A DNA stretch of 64,000 nucleotides from Rhodovastum atsumiense (lineage in GTDB: Bacteria > Pseudomonadota > Alphaproteobacteria > Acetobacterales > Acetobacteraceae), in the NCBI RefSeq assembly GCF_937425535.1, contig NZ_OW485601.1:4509501-4573500 (forward strand), read 5' to 3'. This document shows positions 17,053-26,107 of the stretch, piece after piece (within the stretch, counting starts at the first letter, position 1; each line of letters opens with the position of its first letter). The position numbers were made by a program, and so were the translations under genes. Under the pieces are notes generated by a model. That model was given only the letters and a program-made list of their open reading frames with translations, made no database searches and was not told where the DNA came from.

Positions 17053-17444
17053 TCGTGGTGGACACCTCAGCGCTCATGGCGGTCGTGCTCGACGAACCCG
17101 ATGCCGAAGCATGCAGTGAGGTGCTGGCCACCGAAGATGCCATCCTGATTTCGGCCGGGACGCTTGCGGAAGCGCTCATCGTCTCCCGGCGTCGTGAGGT
17201 TGGCGATCTGATGGCAAAGCTTGTCAATGGCCTGGAGTGCCAGGTGGCCTCGGTCACACAGGCCGATGCCGTCAGGGTGGCGGAGGCGTATTCGCGATGG
17301 GGAAGGGGTCTGCATCATCCGGCCGGACTGAACTACGGAGACTGCTTCGCATACGCCCTTGCCCGGCAACGTGACTGCCCCCTCCTGTTCGTGGGCGACG
17401 ACTTTATCCGAACCGACATCACCCCTTGTATCCGTCGCAGTTGA
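17049..17444 (+). CDS. vapC: PIN-domain ribonuclease toxin (VapC)
   Basis: 131 residues with the PIN acidic set: IVVDTSALMAVVLDEP (first Asp), a Glu in GTLAEALIVSRR, and the C-terminal acidic pair in LNYGDCFAYALARQ and LLFVGDDFIRTDI. VapC enzymes are Mg2+-dependent RNases cutting tRNA or rRNA. GTG start, four-base overlap with the antitoxin. No truncation. Target RNA unknown. Confidence 0.9.
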   Translation: MIVVDTSALMAVVLDEPDAEACSEVLATEDAILISAGTLAEALIVSRRREVGDLMAKLVNGLECQVASVTQADAVRVAEAYSRWGRGLHHPAGLNYGDCFAYALARQRDCPLLFVGDDFIRTDITPCIRRS

Positions 17445-17606
17445 TGGCTGACGGCGCCGTGGCGCTTTCAGATTTGTGCGCATCAAATAACCTGCCGAGG
17501 CCGAAGCGCGCGTAAGCTGGAGTCCGGACACGGACGTGCGTTTTGCCCACGCCCGTCCAGAATGATGCGGGAACGGCTTCGGAATGGACATACGGGCGGG
17601 AGCCGC

Positions 17607-17987
17607 TCAGGAGACGGAAAGGGCTCCCCGCAGGAGCGTCAGCGTGTCAGCCATATCACTCCGCGTGAACGGTTTCAGCAGCCGTGGATACTGACGAAGA
17701 CGTTCGGGGAATGCCGATTTGCTGTAGCCGCTGGCGAGCGCGAACGGAATGCCGCGGGCGATGAGCAGATCGGCGACCGGGTAGACATCGCCGCCGCGGA
17801 TGACGACGTCGAGCAAAGCCACGTCAAACGACCCGTCCTGCGCCAGTTGCAGCGCCCTGGCCAGGCTGCTGACCGGCCCCACGACCACGCACCCGAACTC
17901 CTGGAGCAACCCCTCGAGCTCGATCGCCAGGAGCGGCTCGTCTTCCACGACCAGGACCCGGCATCCCGCCAGACCATCAATGCCCAT
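17607..17987 (-). CDS. Single-domain response regulator
   Basis: 126-residue receiver: VLVVEDEPLLAIELEGLL (acidic pocket), phospho-acceptor Asp in VALLDVVIRGG, and the conserved Lys in PRLLKPFTRSDM. No output domain. Its start overlaps the end of the upstream CheB-CheR-HWE kinase gene by 11 bases, so it is co-translated with that kinase and is its probable phosphorylation partner or phosphate sink. Confidence 0.85.
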   Translation of the reverse strand: MGIDGLAGCRVLVVEDEPLLAIELEGLLQEFGCVVVGPVSSLARALQLAQDGSFDVALLDVVIRGGDVYPVADLLIARGIPFALASGYSKSAFPERLRQYPRLLKPFTRSDMADTLTLLRGALSVS

Positions 17988-20900
17988 CAGACGTTCCCCC
18001 TGTGTCAGCAGCGCGGCGAACCTTGCCCACGTCTTCCGTCAACGGGATCTCGATGGCGCACCGAAGGCCGGATTCCGGGAACTCCCGGCGTACGACAGCA
18101 TCAAATCCCATGGTCAGGGCGCGCTCGATCAAGGTTGTCCCAAAGCCCCGCTTCGCCGGCGGTTGCACCGGCGGTCCACCGGCCTCGGTCCAGGTCAGAA
18201 GCAGCCTCGGCCTGTCACCGTCATCCTCAACCTTCCAGATGACGGCCAGATGGCCGGAGGCGAGGGAGAGAGCGCCGTACTTGGCGGCATTGGTGGCCAG
18301 TTCGTGCACCGCCAGCGCCACTGCCAGGCCCGCTTTCGGCGTCAGGCCGATGTCGGGCCCGGCAAGGGTGATGTCGCCTTCGGGGCGATGGTACGGGGCC
18401 AGTTCCGTCTTCAGGATCGTACCCAGCGACATGCCGTCCCGCTCGGCCTTCGACAGCAGTCCGTGCGCCTGCGCGATCGATTGGATGCGTCCCCTGAGCT
18501 CGGCGGCGAACACCTCCGGCGGCAGGCCCGCCTTCTGCATCTGCGTGACCAGGGAGGACACGATCGCCAGGATGTTCTTCACGCGATGGTCAAGCTCGCC
18601 GAGCAACAAGGTCGTCTTGTGTTCGGCCGCCTTGCGTTCGCTGATGTCGCGCATCACCACCGACGCGCCGCCAAGCTTTCCATTGACTTCCCTGACCGGT
18701 GAGATCGTGATGGAGACATCGAACGTGCGGCCGCCCTTGGTGGTCCGCACGCTCTCGAACCCGGCGATCGGCTCACCCTTCTCCAGCCTGGCCATCATGT
18801 GCGGCCAGTCGGCGGGCAGGGATCCCGCCAGCAGGACGGACAGGGGTTGCCCGATCGCCTCGGCGGCAGTGTATCCGCAGAGCATCTCCGCGCCCGGATT
18901 CCAGCTCGTGATCGTGCCATCCAGGTCGGTGCTAAGGATCGCATCCTGCGACGATTCGACAATCGCCGCGAGCCGTGCGCGCGCCCGCTCGTGGCGCTTG
19001 CGCTCGGAGATGTCGACGAAGGTGATGACGGTGCCGTCGATGACGTCGTTGATGTCGCGGTATGGCCGCACCTGCATCAGGTAACTCACGGCGTCATCGG
19101 CGATCGTGACCTCGCGCTCGATGGGGATCAGGCTGCGCAGCACCTGTTGCACGTCCTGTCCCAGGCCGCCATTGGCCAGCCGGCTGACGATGTCGCTGAT
19201 CGGCCTGCCCTCGTCGCCTTCGCGCAGCTTGAAGATTTCCAGCAGGCGCGGCGTGAAGCGCCGGATGCGCAGATCCTTGTCGAGGAAAAGCGTCGCGATG
19301 GATGTGCTGTCGAACAGGTTCGCCAGGTCGCTGTTGGAGCGCGCCAGGGTGTCGTTCCTGATGTTCAGCTCCGCGTTGATGGTCTGAAGCTCCTCGTTGA
19401 CCGATTGCAGTTCCTCCTTGGAGGTCTCCAGCTCCTCGTTGGTGGATTGCAGCTCCTCGTTGACCGAGAGGTACTCCTCGTTGCTGGATTGCAGCTCTTC
19501 GTTGGCCGCCTCCAGCTCCTCCGTGGTGTTGCGAAGTCGTTCCCGGGTTTCCAGCAATTCCTGCATCAGGGCGTCGGCAGCGGTGTCGCGGTCCTGGCCG
19601 CGCTCGTCCGCGGGCGCCGTCCGGGCGGACACGGGAGCCGCCGGCGCCTCCTGGAAGGCGACCAGGAAAAGGCCGCCTTTGCCGGTCGGATCGGGAAGGG
19701 GTTCGACGATCACGGTGAGGGCCACATGCTGGCCGCCGGCCATGATCGTGACGCCGTCGCGCAGGACGCGCGATTCCGTCTCCGTGGCCTGGTTGAGGGC
19801 GGCGCGCACGACCGGCCGCAGGTCCGTATGCAGGAGCTGGAACAGGTTGAGGCTGGCGGCGCCGGCGGCGGGCTCGAGGTATTTCCCGGTCTGCCCGGAA
19901 AAACGCAGGATCTCGTGGTGCCGGTCGACCACGAGATACGCGGGAGCGTACCGGGCGATGGCGCGGGCGGCCCGCCGGTCGATGTCGCTGTCGGCGGGAC
20001 GGGGAGCGCGTTTGGCAGGCATCAGGTGTTCCGGCGAACGGGAGACCGAGACGGGCGGAAAGCTCGCGGCCGTGTCCCGGCGGAGATAGAGACGCTGGCG
20101 CTTGTCGACCGGCGCGAACAGGCGGGACTGGACGGCGATGCTTTCCGACGTCCCGAGCAGCAGGTGCCCGCCCGGCCGCAGGGCGTAGTGAAAGGTTGCG
20201 AAGATCCGGTGCTGCAACTCCGGGGTGAAATAAATCAGCATGTTGCGGCAGGACACCAGGTCGATTTTTGAGAACGGGGGGTCCCTGGCGATGTCGTGGA
20301 CCGAGAACAGGCACATTTCCCGGATGGTCTTGGCCACCCGGTAATGGCCGTCTTCCTTGACGAAGTGCTGTTCCAGGCGTTCGGGGGAGAGGTCGGCGGC
20401 GATCGTGGTGGGATAAAGGCCGGCCCGGGCGGTCTGGATCGCCAGTTCATCCATGTCGGTCGCAAAGATCTGCACCGGACGGTTGGACGCCGTACGGAGC
20501 AGGCCCTCCCTCAGGAGAATGGCGATCGAATAGGCTTCCTCGCCCGTGGCGCACCCGGCCACCCAGACCCGGACGGGGTCGGCCGTGCCCGGATTTGTCA
20601 ACAGTCCGGAAAGGACCTGGGTTTCGAGGGCGCCGAAGGCCGGCGGATCGCGAAAGAAGCGCGTGACGCTGATGAGGATCTCGTGGAACAGCAGGTCCGC
20701 CTCGTTGGGCTGCGTCCGCAGCAATTCGACATAGGCGGGAACCTCGTCGGCATGGAGCACGTGCATCCGGCGCTGGATGCGGCGCATCAGCGTCCCGACC
20801 TTGTACTGGCTGAAATCGTGGCCGAGCCGGGCGTGCAGCACCGCGCAGATCGTCGTCAGGTGGCCTGGCAGGTCCTGGCGGATGCCGTCCGGACCCTTGG

Positions 20901-21528
20901 CGGCGTCGCTGTTCGCGCGGTGGTGGAGGTACTCCAGCAGGGCGGCCGGCATGTCCTCGACCGCGAGCACATGGTCGACGAAGCCGCCCAGGGCGGCGCT
21001 CCGCGGCATGCCGCTCTTGGCGTGGTGGTCGAACTCGGCCTGGCTGAGGGTCAGGCCGCCGTGCTCCTTGATCGCCGCCACGCCCCGCGCGCCGTCACTG
21101 CCGAAGCCGGACAGGATGATGCCGACGGCGTTCATCCCCTGGTCCTCGGCCAGCGAGGCGAGAAAAATGTCGACCGAGGTGCGGCGGGCCGCCTGCGGCG
21201 CCGGCGCGGTGACGTGCAGGCGACTGCCGTCCACGGTGAGGATGGCGTCGGGTGGGATGATATAGACGTGGTTGGGCAGGATCGCCGCCCCGTCCTCGGC
21301 GACCTGCACTGGCATCGCGGTATAGCCGCCGACGATCGCCCCCAGGGAGCTCTGGTAGGACGGGTCGAGGTGCTGGACCAGGATGAAGGCCATGCCGGTG
21401 TCGGCCGGCATCCTGGCGAAGAACGCCTTGAAGGCGTCAAGCCCCCCCGCCGAAGCCCCCACGCCGACGATCAGGCCATCCCTGGGCGGTTGAACAGGGG
21501 CTCCGGCGCCCTTGGGCTCTGTATTCAT
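17977..21528 (-). CDS. CheB-CheR-PAS-HWE histidine kinase fusion
   Basis: 1183-residue cytosolic signalling protein. Order: CheB methylesterase (residues ~17-200; Ser26 in GASAGG, His53 in VQHLDP, Asp145 in GSDGARG); CheR methyltransferase (~225-485; SAM loop VAGCATGEEAY, VSCRNMLIYF); a PAS-like unit; a long heptad coiled coil rich in NEELQ repeats; two PAS domains; and a C-terminal HWE/HisKA_2 kinase (GELDHRVKNILAIV, VHELATNAAKYGAL, GFGTTLIERAL). Start ATG 21528 is chosen because CheB begins there; the frame is open 74 codons further upstream without homology. Such fusions are thought to combine adaptation enzymes with kinase output. Receiver gene overlaps its 3' end. Confidence 0.9.
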   Translation of the reverse strand: MNTEPKGAGAPVQPPRDGLIVGVGASAGGLDAFKAFFARMPADTGMAFILVQHLDPSYQSSLGAIVGGYTAMPVQVAEDGAAILPNHVYIIPPDAILTVDGSRLHVTAPAPQAARRTSVDIFLASLAEDQGMNAVGIILSGFGSDGARGVAAIKEHGGLTLSQAEFDHHAKSGMPRSAALGGFVDHVLAVEDMPAALLEYLHHRANSDAAKGPDGIRQDLPGHLTTICAVLHARLGHDFSQYKVGTLMRRIQRRMHVLHADEVPAYVELLRTQPNEADLLFHEILISVTRFFRDPPAFGALETQVLSGLLTNPGTADPVRVWVAGCATGEEAYSIAILLREGLLRTASNRPVQIFATDMDELAIQTARAGLYPTTIAADLSPERLEQHFVKEDGHYRVAKTIREMCLFSVHDIARDPPFSKIDLVSCRNMLIYFTPELQHRIFATFHYALRPGGHLLLGTSESIAVQSRLFAPVDKRQRLYLRRDTAASFPPVSVSRSPEHLMPAKRAPRPADSDIDRRAARAIARYAPAYLVVDRHHEILRFSGQTGKYLEPAAGAASLNLFQLLHTDLRPVVRAALNQATETESRVLRDGVTIMAGGQHVALTVIVEPLPDPTGKGGLFLVAFQEAPAAPVSARTAPADERGQDRDTAADALMQELLETRERLRNTTEELEAANEELQSSNEEYLSVNEELQSTNEELETSKEELQSVNEELQTINAELNIRNDTLARSNSDLANLFDSTSIATLFLDKDLRIRRFTPRLLEIFKLREGDEGRPISDIVSRLANGGLGQDVQQVLRSLIPIEREVTIADDAVSYLMQVRPYRDINDVIDGTVITFVDISERKRHERARARLAAIVESSQDAILSTDLDGTITSWNPGAEMLCGYTAAEAIGQPLSVLLAGSLPADWPHMMARLEKGEPIAGFESVRTTKGGRTFDVSITISPVREVNGKLGGASVVMRDISERKAAEHKTTLLLGELDHRVKNILAIVSSLVTQMQKAGLPPEVFAAELRGRIQSIAQAHGLLSKAERDGMSLGTILKTELAPYHRPEGDITLAGPDIGLTPKAGLAVALAVHELATNAAKYGALSLASGHLAVIWKVEDDGDRPRLLLTWTEAGGPPVQPPAKRGFGTTLIERALTMGFDAVVRREFPESGLRCAIEIPLTEDVGKVRRAADTGGTSDGH

Positions 21529-21934
21529 GCGACCCCTGGCCAATAGCTCGTCAGTTCCATTACGGGCCACCGGAAGCGCTGACCTCCATTCCGCCGGGCG
21601 AAAGCTGGTGAAGCTATCCCGTGGTGGATAGGGGCCGTTCCGACCCCCGGAGGACGGGCGGGTTTGCTGTCCTGCGCGCTGGCCATTGCCGGAATGGCCC
21701 CGCCGGCAAGCACGACGGGCTTGTTTAAAAGGCCAATCACACCTTCGCACATAGAGAGACGCAAAGGAAATTATTATTTACGGGTGATCGGTTCCGGCAT
21801 GCGGGCGGGGAACGGCGATGGCGCGCAGTGCCCCTTTCGACGCGGCGGCGAGCAGCAGGACGGAACGCCGATAAGACGCGACAAGCCATGTCGAGCCGGA
21901 TGCAGATGCGAACATATTCCGAATTCGACTGATC
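21529..21934. other. Intergenic, no gene found
   Basis: No supported coding frame. Contains a short AT-rich patch (AAGGAAATTATTATTTACGG near 21770) that may carry promoter signals for the kinase gene, but no clear -35/-10 pair. Confidence 0.4.
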
Positions 21935-22038
21935 CGCCATCGCGTTCCGGTGCCACGCCCTGGTTGCGAGAGCCGTCCCTTCGTCCCGGGCGATCATGCC
22001 CCGGCGGGATTCCGCCGTGAAATTCGCAACAGAATCCA
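21935..22038 (-). repeat. IS6-like terminal stub
   Basis: Reading inward from 22038: GGATTCTGTTGCGAATTTC, then GCATGATCGCCCGGGACGAAGG, which parallels the right end of the IS6 element at 13534 (GGTTCCGTTGCAAATTC..., TATGATCGCC...). Diverged, without a transposase. It directly abuts the stop codon of the Ntn-hydrolase gene. Confidence 0.45.
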
Positions 22039-22851
22039 TCACCCCTCCTGGCGCATTCCCGGCGGATAGAAGCTCTTCCGCTGCACCCAGCGGAAGCCCT
22101 CGTGCTTGGTGATGGCGGCGATGTCGACGGCGCCGCCGACGGATTTCGGCAGGTGAACGGCGAAGCGGACGAAGCCGATCGTGGTCTCGACGAGGAAGCG
22201 GGCCAGGTCGATCGCATCCTGGATCGGCATCGCTGGCACCGAGAGCGTGGCGTAAAGGTCACGGACCAGCTTCTCCTGGAGGGGGGCGGCATCCCGCGAC
22301 GGCACGCCGTGCCTGACGAGCGCGCCGCCGATATCCAGGCCCAGGCCGAGAATGAGGCGGTTGAGCGCCTCGTACTGGCCGTCCCACATGACCCCGAAGC
22401 TGGTCTCATCCATGATTCGCCGCGGCGGCGGGCAATCCGGTCCGGTCATGCTCACTTCCCAGACCTCGGCCAGGGGCCGGCCGGCGGAGTAGCCGCAGAC
22501 GCGCAACTGGAGGTTCGTCGGCTCCGGACAGCGCGCCGCCTTCTCCTCGAACAGGAAGGCCCGCACTTGCGCGGCCACGTGCTCCAGGGTGTAGCTCGTG
22601 GCATCCAGCCGCCACTGCGCACGGGCCGGGTCGCGCCCCGCGAAGCGCCACCGCAGATCCTTCAGCAGCGTCTCGACGGACTCGCTGCCGATGCCGCCCG
22701 CGCCGGTGGACATCGCCCCAATGGGCAGGCGCTCGCAGAGGTTCGTGATCTTGTTCGCGTGGGCGTAGATCTGGCCGCTCCCCATGGTGCCCGCGCTGTC
22801 GGCTGCCATGACGATGCCGTCGTTGATCTTGACGGAGACGATGACGGTCAC
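22039..22851 (-). CDS. Proteasome-fold (Ntn-hydrolase-like) protein
   Basis: 270 residues from GTG 22851, which has GGAGG eleven bases upstream and overlaps the stop of the transporter gene (GTGA). N-terminus TVIVSVKINDGIVMAADSAG matches the first strands of 20S-proteasome beta-like subunits: a Thr at position 2 as potential nucleophile, GIVMAADSAGT, and IGAMSTGAGGIGSESVETLL. The second half (EALNRLILGLGLDIGGALV) lacks recognisable features. Probably a homo-oligomeric peptidase-like protein; substrate unknown. The C-terminus may have been trimmed by the adjoining IS6 stub. Confidence 0.65.
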   Translation of the reverse strand: MTVIVSVKINDGIVMAADSAGTMGSGQIYAHANKITNLCERLPIGAMSTGAGGIGSESVETLLKDLRWRFAGRDPARAQWRLDATSYTLEHVAAQVRAFLFEEKAARCPEPTNLQLRVCGYSAGRPLAEVWEVSMTGPDCPPPRRIMDETSFGVMWDGQYEALNRLILGLGLDIGGALVRHGVPSRDAAPLQEKLVRDLYATLSVPAMPIQDAIDLARFLVETTIGFVRFAVHLPKSVGGAVDIAAITKHEGFRWVQRKSFYPPGMRQEG

Positions 22852-24707
22852 GGCGGAAATCCTCCGGCGGTATGATGGCCGCCAGGCCACGCCCACGCCC
22901 ATCGCGCCCGGTCGTGCCCGGCGTGGTCCTGCCGCAGCGGCCAGAAGACAGGGATCAGCAGGGTCGCGACCACGGCGACGATGATCGAGAGCGGGAGCCC
23001 AAGACGCCAGTAATCGCCGAAGCGGTACCCGCCGGGACCCATGACGAGCGTGTTGCACTGGTGCCCGATCGGGGTCAGGAAATCGCACGCGCAGCCGATC
23101 GCCACCGCCATGAGGAAAGGATCCGGATCAAGGCCCAGCCGCCCGGCAAGGCTCGCCGCGATCGGCGCCATGGTCAGGGCCGTCGCCGCATTGTTGAGGA
23201 ACGGCGTCAGCGCCATGGCCGCGATCAGCATCAGCGCCACCGCCGTGGCCGGCGGAAGCGTGCCGGCCGCGGCGGCGAGGCCCCCCGCGATCAGCCCGGC
23301 CCCGCCCGTGTCGGCGACCGCGTCGCTGACCGGGATCAGGCACGCCAGCAGCACGAGGATCGGCAGGTCCAGCGCCGCGTACGCCTCGCGCAGGGTGAGG
23401 ATGCCGGACAGTACGGCCAGGACGGCGGCGCCGAAGAACGCGGTCGCCACCGGGGCGAGCCCCAGCGCGACGGCGGCCATGGTAAGGGTGAGCAGGAGCA
23501 GCGGCAGGACGTCCGACCGCGGCTCTCCCAGTTTCGTGGCGCGGTCCGCGAGCGGCAGGCAGCCAAGCCCGCCGAGGGCGCCCGGCAGGAGGTCGGCAGC
23601 GCCCTGCAGCACCAGCACGTCGCCGGCCTGGAACCGGAGCTGGCGCAGCCGCGTCGCGATCTGCTGTCCGTGGCGTGCGATGGCGAGGAGGTTCACGCCA
23701 TGCGCCTCGCGCAACCGCAGTTCCTCGGGCGAGCATCCGACCAGGGCGGAACCGGGCATGACCACGGCCTCCACCACGCCGGCATTGCCGCCGGACAGTC
23801 TCCCGGCCAGGCCGGTCCCGGTGCTGGCGAGGTGCAGCCCGGTCTCCGCCACGATCCGCGACAGGGCGTGCGGGTCGCTCCGGAGCACGAGCAGGTCGCC
23901 GGCGAAGAGCGTCCAGTGCCTGGCCGGCACGTAGCGGCGGTCGCCCTCGCGGACGATCGCGATCACCGTCACGTCGCCCTCGCCGCGCGCCTCCAGCTCG
24001 GCGACGGTCCTGCCGACGAGCGGCGAATCCCCGGGCAGGCGCGCCTCGGACAGGTACGGCTCCACCTGGAAGGCGGCCGAGGACGGCGCCTGGCCGCTGC
24101 GCCCATGCGGCAGCAACCGCCAGCCGAACGCAAGGAAGGCCAGCGCGGCGCCGGTCACTCCGAGGCCCACCGGCGTGAAGTCGAACATCGTGAATGGCTG
24201 GCCGGTCAGCTCCGCGCGCACGCGCGAGACGATGATATTGGGCGAGGTGCCGACCAGTGTCACGATGCCGCCCACCAGCGAGCCGAACGCCATGGGCATC
24301 AGCAGCATGGACGGGGACGTGCCGCTGCGCCTTGCCACCTGCACGGCAAGGGGCAGAAAGACCGCCAGCGCCCCGATGTTCTTCATGAGCGCCGACAGAA
24401 CCGTCACGCCCGTTGTCAGCGTGGCCACGCGCGCGCCGGTGGTTCGCAGCCGCGGCTCGATGCGGCGGATCAGCCGGCCGATCAGGCCGGACTTGCCGAC
24501 CGCCGCGCTGAGCACGAGCGCGGAGGCGACGATGACCACGACCTGGTCGCCGAAACCGGCGAACGCCTTCTCCGGCGGCACGATGCCGGCCGCCATCGCG
24601 GCGAGCAGACCCAGCAGGGCGACGAGGTCGTAGCGGAGCCGGTTCCAGATGAACAGCCCCATGATCCCGGCCAGGAGGGCGAAGACGAGGATCTGGTCGA
24701 GTGTCAG
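22848..24707 (-). CDS. SLC13/DASS-type anion transporter with two RCK_C domains
   Basis: Polytopic inner-membrane transporter of the sulfate/dicarboxylate-type DASS family: TM blocks on both sides of two TrkA_C/RCK_C domains (~200-370; GDSPLVGRTVAELEARGEGD and VMPGSALVGCSPEELRLREA). Family motifs VGTSPNIIVSRVR and CDFLTPIGHQCNTLVMGPGG carry the SNT-like substrate/Na+ sites. Start: the ATG at 24662 cuts off the first helix; a CTG at 24707, with GGAGG six bases upstream, gives LTLDQILVFALLAGIMGLF, the usual N-terminus. A 619-residue product is therefore preferred. Coupled by GTGA to the downstream Ntn-hydrolase gene. Confidence 0.8.
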   Translation of the reverse strand: MTLDQILVFALLAGIMGLFIWNRLRYDLVALLGLLAAMAAGIVPPEKAFAGFGDQVVVIVASALVLSAAVGKSGLIGRLIRRIEPRLRTTGARVATLTTGVTVLSALMKNIGALAVFLPLAVQVARRSGTSPSMLLMPMAFGSLVGGIVTLVGTSPNIIVSRVRAELTGQPFTMFDFTPVGLGVTGAALAFLAFGWRLLPHGRSGQAPSSAAFQVEPYLSEARLPGDSPLVGRTVAELEARGEGDVTVIAIVREGDRRYVPARHWTLFAGDLLVLRSDPHALSRIVAETGLHLASTGTGLAGRLSGGNAGVVEAVVMPGSALVGCSPEELRLREAHGVNLLAIARHGQQIATRLRQLRFQAGDVLVLQGAADLLPGALGGLGCLPLADRATKLGEPRSDVLPLLLLTLTMAAVALGLAPVATAFFGAAVLAVLSGILTLREAYAALDLPILVLLACLIPVSDAVADTGGAGLIAGGLAAAAGTLPPATAVALMLIAAMALTPFLNNAATALTMAPIAASLAGRLGLDPDPFLMAVAIGCACDFLTPIGHQCNTLVMGPGGYRFGDYWRLGLPLSIIVAVVATLLIPVFWPLRQDHAGHDRARWAWAWPGGHHTAGGFPP

Positions 24708-24832
24708 TGTCTGCCTCCGTGGCGGGACGAGCAGCAGGAATGCGCGCCGGGCGCTTTCGTCACTGGCGGATCGGCCCTGCCGGGCCGATCATGGGGTGAA
24801 CGAAGCGGCGTCATATCCGGCGCGTTTGGCTC

Positions 24833-25225
24833 ATGGCCTTTTGTGGAGAGAAACGTGTGACCCTGAGGCTCGTGTCCACCGGGAACGGCCCGGCCCTGGC
24901 GATCCGCGATCACCTTCTGCCGCGCGTCCGCAGGGATGGCACGCTGGAGGTGCAGCGCGATGCTGTCCGGGTGATCGCGCTCCGGACCGGGGAATGGGTG
25001 TTCGAGCACTGGACCCCGTTCAAAGACCTCTCGCCGGAAGAGGCGTCCTCTCCGGGATACCGCCACGCCTTGCAGGAACAGCATACCGTGCCGGACCTGC
25101 CGTACGGGTTCAAGGTCTGGCATGCCGGCACGAAAGTGCTGTGCGTTCTCTGGGCCGACAGCGGTGCTTTCCAGGTGATCGACTTCAGGCGCGGCGATTG
25201 GGAGGCGCTGGCGCTGGCGCTGTGA
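24833..25225 (+). CDS. hypothetical protein
   Basis: 130 residues, divergent from the transporter. Globular alternating-strand pattern (TLRLVSTGNGPALAIRDHLL, WVFEHWTPFKDLSPEEAS, KVLCVLWADSGAFQVIDFRR), no membrane helix, no recognised family. A GTG at 24857 (VTLRLVS) is an alternative start. Good codon structure supports a real gene. Confidence 0.55.
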   Translation: MAFCGEKRVTLRLVSTGNGPALAIRDHLLPRVRRDGTLEVQRDAVRVIALRTGEWVFEHWTPFKDLSPEEASSPGYRHALQEQHTVPDLPYGFKVWHAGTKVLCVLWADSGAFQVIDFRRGDWEALALAL

Positions 25226-25478
25226 TGAGGGTTGCGGCCTGCGGCCGGTCGCCGCGTGCGATCGGAGGTCGGTACCGCGCCCCCGGCGGAGGCGTCCTGG
25301 GGGGCGGGTGCGGGCACGCCTGCGCCGCCGACGAGAGCCACCAGGATCAGAGCCGCGGCGGATCCGAAGGCGAGACGTAGATCTCCGCCCCGCCGAGACG
25401 CAGCGACGAGAAGTGGCCGCGTGCCTGAACTCCCCCGCGCCGCGCGGCCGCGGGGGGGGCAGGCGGGCCTGCTCACGC

Positions 25479-25622
25479 TTAGCTTCCGAACAGCGCGCCG
25501 CCGGCGGTGCGGATCATGTAGATCTGGTGGATGTTCAGTTCGCGGACCTTGACCGCCTCGTCGAGTGCCGGATCGGCTCCGACCGCGTAGCCGCTGTGCC
25601 GTACGAGAGTGAAGTGTGTCAC
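25479..25622 (-). CDS. Small 47-residue protein or C-terminal remnant
   Basis: GTG start preceded by GGGGAA; product begins THFTLVRHSGYAVGADPALD and ends IRTAGGALFGS. The sequence is protein-like with balanced composition, unlike shadow frames nearby. No family recognised; it lies downstream of the broken sigma-factor gene in the same orientation. Confidence 0.35.
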   Translation of the reverse strand: MTHFTLVRHSGYAVGADPALDEAVKVRELNIHQIYMIRTAGGALFGS

Positions 25623-25762
25623 TGCGAATATTCCCCGGCGCCGGTCATCGATGCCCGGACAGGCAAGCCCGCGGCCATCGGGCGGACCGGGATCCTGCCC
25701 GTGTCCGCCGCCCTGCCGGGTCCGGCGCCGGCCGGGACAGCCCAGGGCGGATCGTCGCAGAG

Positions 25763-26088
25763 TCAGGCTTGCAGTTGCCGGCGGGCACGGAAGACGCAGC
25801 TCTTCATCGTGCCGACCACGCAATCGGCTATCTCTACCGTTTCCCCGTACGACATGCCCTCCAGCACGATGAGAAGGAGACCCTCGCGCTGGTCGGACGG
25901 GAGATAGCCCAGCAGGCGCTGCGCCTCCTTCAGTTCGATCTTGCCGTCATGGCCTCCGGATACTCCAACCACGGAAAGCGGCGCGTCCTCGATATCGCTG
26001 GTGGGACGATGCTTGCGCAGATTGCCGATGAAGCGGTTCCGCAGGATCCGGTGCGTCCATGCCTTGAAATTCGTGCGACGCAATGCCG
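25763..26088 (-). pseudogene. EcfG-like ECF sigma factor, N-terminus lost
   Basis: Retains the region 2.4/linker/region 4 portion: NFKAWTHRILRNRFIGNLRK, then KEAQRLLGYLPSDQREGLLL, VLEGMSYGETVEIADCVVGT, MKSCVFRARRQLQA. This is the signature of alphaproteobacterial general-stress sigma factors (EcfG). Region 2 helices upstream are absent because the IS30 fragment begins at about 26108. The region-4 recognition helix has changes (Gly for Glu in SYEE, Cys for Arg in MKSR), suggesting decay after truncation. Confidence 0.75.
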
Positions 26089-26107
26089 CGACGCGCGGCG
26101 GTGGTCT

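Noticed and set aside
18799-20271. Long plus-strand frame opposite the CheB-CheR kinase, with similar long frames opposite 22848-24707, 49427-51379 and 60531-63845
   Set aside because: They are antisense shadows created by high GC third positions; products are rich in Arg/Gly/His/Pro and match no family, while the opposite strand has clear domains.
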